64,000 bases of DNA from Vesta saturnalis (lineage: Eukaryota; Arthropoda; Insecta; Coleoptera; Lampyridae): assembly GCA_036346205.1 (NCBI GenBank), contig JARFJB010000400.1, forward strand, positions 847,001 to 911,000, given 5' to 3'. Of the stretch, positions 55,566 to 64,000 are shown piece by piece. Within the stretch, counting starts at the first letter, position 1; each line of letters begins with the position of its first letter. The notes under the pieces were generated by a model. The model worked only from the letters and a program-made list of their open reading frames with translations. It was not told the origin of the DNA and searched no databases. The position numbers and the translations under genes are program-made.

Positions 55566-56797
55566 TACACGAACATAATAATGAGTTTGTCTTGACAATA
55601 TTTCCATATAATCAATATTAAGTTCACGATTTAAATTATTTCAAGCATGATCAGCTACCGCAGATTTCTCTGGTTGACCTAATCTACAAAATCTCATATG
55701 TCCTTTGCGTGTTGTATCAAAGCTTTATACCTTTATCAAACTGTTATATTAATAGCAGGCTTATGTTTGCGTTTTCACTTTTTCAAATTTCATAAATTTG
55801 TTTCAATATTTTACACAATTCTGAAAGATTGCGTTACTACTGACGAAGATAGCTATAAGTGTTATCGAATCGTTGAGATCTGTATAACTTAAATACAAAT
55901 ATACACCATAAAAAAAAAACAAAAAGCTAAGTATAATTTAAATACATTTTATATAGTTGTTTACAGTTGTTTAAACAAATGTGTTTAGTTTAATAAAAAA
56001 AACCACTTATAGCAGTCTAAAATTCCACTACTAAGGCCAATTAATTAGTATAATTAGCAACACTTTAAATTGACTGTGAATTAATATCTAAACTTCTGTT
56101 TTGATTTCTAGTTAACTCATCACAAGGTATCTATTATTTACTTCGTTGAGTATTCATTTACATACCGAGTTTGGTTACATTCATAAAAATTAACTTTCTC
56201 AAAATTTTCTTATTTAAAAATTGTCTTTAAAATCGCTAACATGAGTTGTAGGCAACTCCCAACATTCTGTACAAATTATTATTTATTAAACGCACCGTAT
56301 GAGGAAATTTACAAAGGTTTCGTATTTAGTACTAAACCAAAATATAGAAATAAAATTATCCACTTAAATACAATTACTCCGAAATCGAGCCCCTAAATTA
56401 ATTTACACATTAACCGTTAGATACTGAGAAGGCTTCGCTTAAAGAAATATAAATAATTAACACGTAAAATGTTATGTAATGGATTGCGAACGAAAAGTAA
56501 TTTTAAATATCGCTTGTATTTGAAATAAAATTATTTTTATGATAAACAAATTTAAAAAGATTTAAAAGATTACACCGTTAAATGTGGATATCGATTTTCG
56601 TTTACTATTTCTTAATTAAATATACAACCAACGTTAAGAGTGAGATAACGTGTTCTGTACAATGCGATCAACAAAGAAAGGGGACACCGCTCCTATGAAA
56701 CATAACCCATTTACCGCAACATATGTTCTGTGCGCCCATACTAAATATAACCTCAACATTGACATTTGACGTTTAAAGTTTATGAGTGGAAAGAAAC
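55566..56797. other. Mostly unrecognised region
   Basis: One structured piece occurs at 55,840-55,871: CTGACGAA, a 6-bp stem GATAGC/GTTATC with loop TATAAGT, then GAATC. The rest, including 55,900-56,790, has no recognised repeat or coding region. 56,640-56,797 is less AT-rich and directly precedes a possible first exon. Confidence 0.35.
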
Positions 56798-56833
56798 ATG
56801 TCGTTAGTAACCATTTGCCGTCTACGACAACCG
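56798..56833 (+). CDS. Possible first coding exon of an unknown gene
   Basis: ATG at 56,798 in the context GAAACATGTCG opens twelve codons, MSLVTICRLRQP, that end in phase 0 at a good donor, CCG|GTATGT. The peptide has a hydrophobic and basic character like a mitochondrial targeting start. The 150 bp before it are comparatively GC-rich and not repetitive. No downstream exon was found within the window, so this is a weak call. Confidence 0.25.
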
Positions 56834-56964
56834 GTATGTACGATGTGATAATTTTGTAATTAATGTACTTTAAATGGTGTATTTTTACATTTATATACGT
56901 TTCAACAACACTTACAGTAATCGTTCTCAGTAGTAGTAAAATGTTTTAGAATTGTTCTAACACC

Positions 56965-57084
56965 TTAAACAATTACCGAGCTAGTAGTTGTGGTAACACG
57001 ATCTACTTAGCATTCCGGAGGTAATGGGTTCGATTCCCGTTAACGCGTACCTTGCATGAGGTTTTTTCAGGGGGTTTCCTCATG
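56965..57084 (+). repeat. tRNA-derived SINE, copy 2, cut by a mariner
   Basis: GTGGTAACACGATCTACTTA, GCATTCCGGAGG, then a perfect pol III B box GGTTCGATTCC (57,029-57,039), GTACCTTGCATGAGG and TTTTTTCAGGGGGTTTCCTC. It matches the - strand of 4,650-4,790 in order. The anticodon stem does not pair, so it is a SINE head, not a tRNA gene. It ends at TA 57,085-57,086, where a mariner is inserted. Confidence 0.65.
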
Positions 57085-57086
57085 TA

Positions 57087-59391
57087 CAGTGTGTCCCATT
57101 TTCGATGATATTTCGGGGTATCTCACTTACGAGTAAAGATACCGAGTTGCGGTTTTCACAATACCGTGCTACTTTTTTATGAGAAGAACGCTGGTATAAA
57201 CAACACTTTCATAAACCGCTACATTTATGAGATACAGGGCGAAATTGAAAATATTGCATTTTGGGACCCCCTTGTATCTCCGTCATCCTTTAATGTATGG
57301 CAAAGGTAAAAATTGGTTCTTATACAGTTTTTTTACGTAGAATCCAGTGGCGTAGTCGTATTTTTGCTGTAAGCTGTCAATTTTTAGCTATAGATAAAAC
57401 TTATGGTTTTTTAACGGAACATCCTGTATATTTTTCTTGCGTTTGATTCGAAATTTTGTAAGATTTACAAAAATATATAATACATGATGTGTATTTAAAA
57501 TAATAAACCTAAAATCTATGATTTCACAAAATCTGCGTAATAACGTAGTGTGTATTATAATAGCATTAGAATTACTAGGTCGTGAGTTAATTATATTAGG
57601 ATACTACAAACATAGAAATTTTAAAAAAGCTAAATCAATTTTAAGGCAGAATAAAACTAAAAAATTTAACATAACATTAAGTCGGTAGTAACCCCTTAAT
57701 AGATTTTCACCTTAAAAGAACTTCTCAAAATGGTTGCCATTTTTCCGAACGCAATGTTCACATACAGTCCTTATTCTGTTTAAAGCATTTAAAGTAATTA
57801 TGGAATGTCTTTGCAAGTTTTGAAATGCCGCATTGGTGGCATTAAGAGTAGTTCATCTATTGTCCGATAACGGGTATTATAACCCGTATTCTGAAAGTAG
57901 TCCCATAAGAAAAAGTCTAGCATGGATAGATCAAGTGACCGTGGAGGCCATCTAATTGGTCCATGAGTACCGATCCACTTTTGCGGGCAATAATTGTCTA
58001 AAAAAAGGTCTAACAATTACAACATTATGTGCGGGCGCGCCATACTGTTGGAAATGTATCCTGTTAAGATGAGCTAAAGGAACATTGTCTAGTAACATAG
58101 GGATAACATCTTGCAAAATTTCAAGATCTGTTCCCTGTAAGGCTGCCTTCATAAATTCTGTATTCTATTTGTTGCTCCAAAATAAAACAAGCTACGCTAA
58201 ATTCAAATCGACCCTGTCTTTGGAATAGCACATGATGATTTTCTTGGGACCAATGCCTAGTATTATGCCTGTTGAAAATACCTGCACTTGAAAAGTAAGC
58301 CTTGTCGGACCATATTATTAATCTAGCAAAGTTATTACCAATACGAATTTGTTCCAAATTTCAGTTGCAAAACAGTAAACGACGTTCTGAATCCCCAGGA
58401 TTGAAATGGTGAACAATTTTAATCTTGTATGGCTTAAATTTATATTGGCCAATATTCCTTGGACCCGAATCTTGAGAACACCAATCTCCTGCATGATTGT
58501 GAAGGCGTTGCCTCGATTTTCCTTATTATACTTTTTTGGTCGGGGTTGGATAAATGATCCATGTTCTACCAATTTTTTTTTATACGAGAAAACATTAAAA
58601 GACAAGATTGCCTTCTTTCTGGATATCTATAAATCCAAATGGTATTTAAATAAAAAATAAATCCAGATACATCAAAGATAAATAAATATTCAAACAAACC
58701 TGTTGAAATACAGTTGTGAAATACAGTTGGGAAGCCTCACGGAAGTTTTCATTGCTCTCTATAAAACAGACTAACATAATTTTCATTTTCAGCCGTTGTA
58801 ACAAATACAATATTACGCAGAGAATATACATTTTACAACTGACAGGTCTTGACAAGCGCTTAGCAAATGAACATCTAATTGTTCCAATAATCACGACCTA
58901 CTAATTGTAATGCTATATAATACACACTGTTATTACGCAGATTTTGCGAAATCATTGATTTTAGGTTTATTATTTAAAATACACATCAAGTATTATATAT
59001 TTTTGTAAAGCTTACAAAATTTCCAATCAAACGCAAGAAAGATACACAGGGTGTTCCGTTAAAAAAACCATAAGCTTTATTTATAGCTAACGATTGACAG
59101 CTTACAGCAAAAATACGACTACGCCACTAGATTCTACGTAAAAAACTATATAAGATCCAATTTTCACCTTTGCCGTATATTAAAGGATACCGAGAGATAC
59201 AAGGGGGGGGGTCCCAAAATGCAATATTTTCAATTTCGCCCTGTATCTCAGAAATGTAGCGGGCTGTGAAAGTTTTGTTTATACCAGCGTTCTTCTCACA
59301 AAAAAGCAGTACTGTATTGTGAAAACCGCAACTTTGTATCTTTACTCGTAAGTGAGGTACTCCGAAATATCATCGAAAATGGGACACACTG
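57087..59391 (-). mobile_element. Mariner-like element with about 500-bp inverted arms
   Basis: The element starts CAGTGTGTCCCATTTTCG after TA and ends CGAAAATGGGACACACTG before TA. The inverted arms are about 57,087-57,600 and 58,890-59,391. Each contains GAGATACAGGGCGAAATT (57,230) or its complement, and an inner terminus-like string, GGAACATCCTGTA at 57,416-57,428 and CACAGGGTGTTCC at about 59,045. A broken - strand transposase lies between. The site of insertion is inside a SINE. Confidence 0.88.
57712..58786 (-). pseudogene. Mariner transposase, multiply frameshifted
   Basis: From about 58,786 the - strand reads MLVCFIESNENFREASQLYF (N-terminal helix), then VEHGSFIQPRPKKYNKENRG, MQEIGVLKIRVQGILANI (HTH), then LIIWSDKAYFSSAGIFNRHN (first Asp), YEGSLTG, DVIPMLLDNVPLAHLNRIHF, QQYGAPAHN, where the second catalytic Asp is replaced by Tyr, PQKWIGTHGPIRWPPRSLDL and MLDFFLWDY (third Asp). 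It ends CVRKNGNHFEKFF and a stop at 57,714-57,712. Frame changes occur at three or more places. Confidence 0.88.
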
Positions 59392-59401
59392 TACATATAG
59401 C

Positions 59402-59719
59402 GGCATGGTCAACAAAACGGGGCGACAGCCCAAAAAGCTAGGGAAGTGCGACAATTCTTGAGTGAACAATTTCCGGCATTGCGACATACGGTGATGTGTT
59501 GTCGAGTCAACGATCTCCAGGCTTAACCCCTTTGTACTTTTTTATGTGGAGATATTAAAAAAAATTATGTCAATGAGCGTAATTTTGAAAGTGAAGGTTT
59601 AGTGAATGAAACTATTAATAGCATCACCTCTGATATGCTTGTGAACATAATGAACTCAACAGTTAGACGAGTGGATTTGTGTATGGAAAAGTGGGGAAAT
59701 ATTTGAGCACATGTTATAA
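59402..59719 (+). pseudogene. Mariner transposase C-terminal fragment
   Basis: With two frame changes the + strand reads VRQFLSEQFPALRHT, then SQRSPGLTPLYFFMWRY (third catalytic box, the Asp of PLDFF changed to Tyr), NYVNERNFESEGLVNETINS, TSDMLVNIMNSTVRRVDLCM and KWGNIFEHML before a stop at 59,717. The remaining parts of the element are absent. It lies just after the mariner that interrupts the SINE. Confidence 0.7.
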
Positions 59720-59881
59720 ATATTTTTTGTTTGTAATTTAATTTTTGAGGGCCCTTGTTCCAAAGGACTTTTTTGTAATATGAGACTTTGACGAAACAGG
59801 TGAAGACAGAGAAGGCTGAGTGAAAATGACAAGTGGCTGGCTGAACGATTGGTTAAGTTATGTATGATATATCGTTACATA

Positions 59882-60194
59882 CAGGGTGTAGTTTTTTTCG
59901 GTCCACATACAAAATATAAGTTGATGACATCTCAGAAACGAAACGTCGGATAAAATATTTATGCATCACTCTGTAGAGCATAAAAAGTGGCAAGAGAAAG
60001 TGCTTTTTATTGTTAATATCTCTCAAAATAGAGCTGGTAAAAAATAAAAAAGAATTTGCCAAATTTCGTTTTTTCTCCCGAAAATCTCCGGAAGTATTCG
60101 GAATTTTTTTAATTTTTAAATTGCAACTTTCCGACCTCGTATCTCCTACCCTTTCCGAGATTTCATGCTGTTCATCGTTATCTTGGACACACTG
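59882..60194. mobile_element. Short mariner-type MITE
   Basis: It starts CAGGGTGTAGTTTTTTTCGG after TA and ends TTGGACACACTG before TA, 313 bp. The ends are only loosely inverted and the interior has CCGACCTCGTATCTCC. It abuts the next element with only TATA between them. Confidence 0.5.
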
Positions 60195-60196
60195 TA

Positions 60197-62351
60197 TAGA
60201 GAGCGTCCGAAATAGAGTAGGATAGTATGGGTATCTTTCTTATTATTAAAGACAGAGATTTGGTTAAATGGACAATATTGTGCCATTTTTTGGGCCGAGT
60301 TCGATTCCGTGGAGAAACATTTCAATTTCCGAACAGTTTCGAAATTATTTAAAAAACAAAAATCGGCGATTTCTAAAAACTCAAATATCTCCGTAATTAT
60401 AAAAGATATGAAAAAAGTTTCAGATCAAAGTTACTTACTTCGACGAGGCACACTTAAAAATGATTTCAAAATAAAATTCAAGATGGCGGTTTCCAAGATA
60501 TTAATGGCCATATTGGATTTTTACACAATTAAATGGGATTTATTTCTCTTTTCAACGATGTACGAATAAAAAAGATTATGGGAAATATTAATTGTATTCA
60601 TTTTAATCAAGTAGCCATGATTAACAATAAAACAAAATTTATTATAATACGACTAACTGTCAAGTTGTATTAGTTTATTGATTGTGTAAACAATTAGTAT
60701 CGCTGTGTTGTATTATTAAGTGATAAATTTATAATAATTGTTTTTTTCTTTAATTATTTCTAATGGCGACCTTTCCGACAAATGAAAAATATAATATGTT
60801 TTGTACATACATAAAGTGCTACAAAAACTCCCGTCTTGCTGCTCAAGAATATCTAACAAATTTTCCAGAGCGTAGGCAACCGGAAATGAAAATATTTGCA
60901 AGATTAGATTCAAATATGCAGCATTATGGATGTTTTAAAAAGCCCAATAGGAACATAAACGTGGTTACTGAAGATGAGGAATTAACTTTAGCTTGTGTGC
61001 AAGTAAATCCGAATATTTCGACTCGCGAAATTGAAGCTCAAGTTAATGTGTCTAGACTAAATCATCGAGAATTAAAAAAAACACACAATTTCCACGCGTA
61101 TAAATTACACATTGCACAGACTTTACGACCAAATGATAATATCCGTAGAACAGCATTTTGTAGATGGTTTTTAAATAAAATTGCAGAAAATGGTGATTTT
61201 ATAATCAAGTTTTATGGACTGACGAATCCTACTTCTCCAATTGTGGATTATTTAATCGCCATAATGAGCACCATTGGGCACAGGAAAATCGACACATGGT
61301 GGTTCCACGGCGCAACCTGGTTCGTTTCGGCTTTAATGTTTTTTGTGGCATAGTGAGAAATCGGTTAGTTGGTCCTATAATTTTTGATGGAACCTTAACA
61401 GCACAGCGTTACATGGAAATTATGCAAACATATCTTGAAGATTTATTAGATGATCTACCTCTGGCACAAAATGTTCAAATATGGTATCAGCAGGGTGGCG
61501 CTCCCGCACATAATGCTGACAATGTTATCCGTTATTTAAATGACCGTTTTGAAAATAGAGTAATTGCCACCAATACACCTAATCAGTGGCCAGCCAGATC
61601 CGCAAATTTAACACCTCTGGACTTTTATTTATAGGGCACTATCAAAAATAAAGTGTATAGTCCATCACAATAATGCAGAAGAATTACGTGAAGGAGTGAT
61701 GACGGACTTTAAGAGTGTTCATCGAAATACATTGCGAACAGTTACTAACAGTGTTGTAAAACGGTATCGATTGTGTGTACATGAAAACGGCTAGTAATTT
61801 GAACATTTATTGTAATGTATTAAGGTTTTAACATTTATTAATATCACAGTGTATCGTTGCGCTTAATTTATTTAATAAATCATTTTTACTTGCAAATTGT
61901 TAATCATAGCTACTTGATTTAAAATGAAAATAATTAGTATTTGCCATACTTTTTATTTGTACATAGGTTGTTACACATCGTTGAAAAGAGAAAAAAAATC
62001 CCATTTAATTGTGTAGAAATCCAATATAGTTCCCATTTAAAATAAGAAAGTTGCTATTAATATCTTGGAGACCGCCATCAGGAATTATATTTTGACATCA
62101 TTTTTAAGTGCGCCTCATCGAAGTAAGTAACTTTGATCTGAAACTTTTTTTATATCTTTTCTAATTACGGAGATATGAGTTTTTAGAAATCAACGATTTT
62201 TTTTTTAATAATTTCGAAACTGTTAGGAAATTGAAGTGTTTCTCAACGGAATCGAACTCGGCCCAAAAAATGGCACAATATTGCCCATATAACCAAATCT
62301 CTATATTTAATAATAAGAAAGATACTATCCTACACTATTTGGGACACTCTG
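60197..62351 (+). mobile_element. Mariner-like element with about 430-bp inverted arms
   Basis: The right end is CTATTTGGGACACTCTG before TA (62,352-62,353); the left end, GAGAGCGTCCGAAATAG after TATA, is a slightly changed version. The arms, about 60,200-60,630 and 61,900-62,351, pair in most places (GCACAATATTG..., GGCCGAGTTCGATTCC and complements). A + strand transposase lies between the arms. The GAGTTCGATTCC string in each arm looks like a B box but has no tRNA context. Confidence 0.85.
60763..61815 (+). pseudogene. Mariner transposase with frameshift, stop and lost catalytic Asp
   Basis: ATG 60,763 opens MATFPTNEKYNMFCTYIKCY, EYLTNFPERRQPEMKIFARL, NVVTEDEELTLACVQVNPNI, STREIEAQVNVSRLNHREL (HTHs), with the catalytic part starting after a shift near 61,210: VLWTDESYFSNCGLFNRHN (first Asp), FGFNVFCGIVRNR, YMEIMQTYLEDLLDDL, IWYQQGGAPAHNA, where Gly replaces the second catalytic Asp, RSANLTPLDFYL (third Asp), stop, GTIKNKVYS, and the C-terminus to 61,815. 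The Asp/Gly position and the Asp of PLDF are 41 residues apart. Confidence 0.88.
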
Positions 62352-62741
62352 TATATGCACCTTCACCCGTTTTGATATGGCCTGTTCGACAATGTTTTTT
62401 TTTGGCAGACCTTTTTAATGGACTGATAAATTTTTTTTATTGTGATTCTATGTCCATTCTGGGTACATGAATTAAAAGACTTCTACTTTTTGTGCCTAGT
62501 TTCATTCTTTTTTCATTTGTGGCAGCATCAGTCTTTTTATTCGCAATATCTTTTAGTTAAAACAAGAATAAGACATGACTTCTCGAAATGATTAAAATTC
62601 CGACCTTTCCATCATCTAGTGAGAAATAAAACTAATATGTTATAATGTGCAATATAAATGTATACCTATCAACAACCTTTACATGTCTTCGTAAACTTAA
62701 AATAAAAATAAGTTAAAAAAGCGTCTTTATTTCCAAATGTG
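62352..62741. other. Unrecognised spacer
   Basis: No recognised feature between the mariner and the small MITE. Confidence 0.4.
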
Positions 62742-62946
62742 CTAAAAAGAATAAAATAATTTTTTTATCTACCTAGTAACATCAAAAATTTTTGTGACTA
62801 AAAATAAAAGTGTGGGGCGCTTTGTAGTGCCTTGCACTTCATTGTTTGCATGGTTGCTAGGCTTTGTCATAAGTATAAAATATCATGTATGCCCCAAAAA
62901 TATTTGATGTTACTGGGTAGATAAAAAAATTATTTTATTCTTTTTA
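62742..62946. mobile_element. 205-bp MITE with inverted ends of about 50 bp
   Basis: CTAAAAAGAATAAAATAATT at 62,742 continues into ATCTACC, AGTAACATCAAA; the complement runs backward from 62,946. The arms are nearly perfect over about 50 bp. The centre, which has GTGGGGCGCTTTGTAGTGCC, is less AT-rich. No coding capacity; superfamily not determined. Confidence 0.75.
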
Positions 62947-63069
62947 GTACGTTTTTTAAAAATGTTTTTTTTTACTTATTTTTCTTTTCTACTTTTTAGT
63001 CGCTGGGTGTAAGCTCCAACAAAGAAAGAAACTCAATTTTTCAGGACCTTTTTCTAATTAGGGTAATTA

Positions 63070-63111
63070 TCTGGCCGACCCCTAACGATTTACTTACAAT
63101 GGTCGGCCAGA
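63070..63111. repeat. GC-rich perfect hairpin
   Basis: TCTGGCCGACC at 63,070-63,080 and GGTCGGCCAGA at 63,101-63,111 are perfect 11-bp complements with a 20-nt loop. They lie in a 260-bp block (about 63,060-63,300) that is far richer in G and C than the window average. Possible roles include a structured RNA or part of an unidentified insert. Confidence 0.6.
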
Positions 63112-63487
63112 CCCATGAGGTGCGACAAGAAATTTTTGACGCTTGCTCTTTGTCTTGGCCGGAAAGGCCATGCGGTCCCTAACAATACGAAAAACTATGA
63201 TGTCATAGATACTGGGCGCCACTGGCTTGCCACTAGTCGCAACACCCAAGCCAGAACGTACTAACGGTGTTCGGTCGATTCCTCTAAGCCTTACCTTTAT
63301 TATTGATTTCCAACCTTTAATGCTTGTTGAATAATATTGTAAATAATTAAATAAATTTTCAACAATATCAAAACACTTATTTTATAAACAAAAATTTCGA
63401 ACTTACTTGGCCAATATACACATGTATACCGAAATTCAGCTCAACCGGAGATCGGAAAATAGTTGATTTTTTTTACGGAATACAATA

Positions 63488-64000
63488 CAGTACAACTTCG
63501 ATAGTTCGGACAGTGGCTAGCCCGGGCACTCCAGTAATCCGGACACTGCTATTATTCGGGCGTTTTGAGAATTTTGCCTCTGTAATCCGGGCACAAAGAT
63601 ACTATATATAAAATAATGCAAAGTAAGACGAATTTTCCTGTCTGAACAAGCAGAAATTAGTCACTTTAACATTTACAAACGGCGTCATTTAGCATTTGAT
63701 TTTCAACCGCGGGCTAAACATAATAGCTCCAAACAAAAGAGCACATAAAACACTTACACTTGCAGACAAATCTAAAATACTAGATTACCTTGATGCGGGA
63801 AAAAGTACACGTCAAATTGCAGAGAAATTTGATCTTCCAAAATCTACAGTGTTTGATATAAAAAAAATAAGGACAAAATAAGAACTTTTACATCAAAATC
63901 ATTTCAAGGGACAGGTAAAAATGCCAATACATAATGTTTTACAAATTTACTTTATTTGGAATATTTTTGTAGGCAAAAGAAAAGTTATTAGAAAAGCACA
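63488..64000 (+). mobile_element. Tigger/pogo-type element, 5' end, cut by the window edge
   Basis: After TA (63,486-63,487) the end reads CAGTACAACTTCGATAGTTC and CCGGGCACTCC, typical of Tigger termini (CAGTA then a pyrimidine-rich TTCG/CCGG repeat). It is followed 235 bp later by a CENP-B/pogo-type transposase start. The element continues beyond the window. Confidence 0.75.
63723..64000 (+). pseudogene. Tigger/CENP-B-like transposase, N-terminus, with possible 58-nt intron
   Basis: The frame reads IAPNKRAHKTLTLADKSKIL, DYLDAGKSTRQIAEKFDLP, KSTVFDIKK: the psq-type HTH that opens CENP-B and Tigger transposases. The position of the usual initiator Met is ATA (63,723-63,725). A one-base shift near 63,868 then gives DKIRTFTSKSFQGTG, interrupted by GTAAAA...TTTGTAG at 63,915-63,972 and continuing KRKVIRKA, as relatives do. 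The lost start codon and the shift make this copy inactive. Confidence 0.7.

Noticed and set aside
57000..57045. Possible tRNA gene with a perfect B box
   Set aside because: The anticodon and acceptor stems do not pair and a second diverged copy at 4.7 kb shows it is a SINE head.
60290..60312. B-box-like GAGTTCGATTCC in a mariner arm
   Set aside because: There is no A box or cloverleaf around it, and the mirror copy in the other arm shows it is part of the inverted arm.

Overview
The window is AT-rich, intron-bearing animal DNA. Short GT-AG introns, two conserved metazoan genes and the transposon mix point to an insect, possibly a beetle. The order is an inference; no ribosomal or mitochondrial sequence is present to settle it.

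Two host genes are recognisable. On the + strand, 2,649-13,761, is a three-exon UBALD (UBA-like domain, FAM100) gene whose second intron is 10 kb long and filled with transposon debris. On the - strand, 27,184-26,630, are the last three coding exons of a ZNRF1/2-type RING E3 ubiquitin ligase; its N-terminal exon was not found. A possible short first exon of an unknown gene lies at 56,798-56,833.

Almost everything else is mobile DNA. 0-14 kb: UBALD with a tRNA-type SINE, a Penelope-like fragment and a piggyBac relic. 14-25 kb: a decayed hAT element, a mariner-type MITE, an intron-containing Crypton tyrosine recombinase, two more piggyBac pieces and a possible DDE transposase first exon. 27.7-38.2 kb: a nest in which a jockey-type retroelement (-) is split by a mariner, which is split by an ORF1/ORF2 non-LTR retroelement (-). 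38-42 kb: a second jockey fragment (+), a degraded mariner and a reverse transcriptase scrap. 43-49 kb: two mariners of about 2.1 and 2.7 kb, each lying inside a (TA)n microsatellite. 49-51.5 kb: a retroelement 3' end and a Penelope-like element with part of a GIY-YIG domain. 53-62 kb: a DDE fragment, a 1.26 kb fold-back element, two further mariners with long inverted arms, and fragments. 62-64 kb: a small MITE and the start of a Tigger/pogo element cut by the window edge.

The mariner-like transposases whose spacing can be counted fit a DD41D spacing, and all copies look dead, each by a different lesion. Their long inverted arms are modular: similar units of about 64 bp, opening with TACAGGGTGT and closing with ACACCCTGTA, recur in the arms of different elements. 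One mariner carries a complete tRNA-like cloverleaf inside one arm, flanked by a 10-bp target duplication, while the opposite arm preserves the empty site. These arm structures, the natural filled/empty pair and several hammerhead-like hairpins near Penelope-type repeats are the most unusual observations. No CRISPR array or prokaryotic operon is present.
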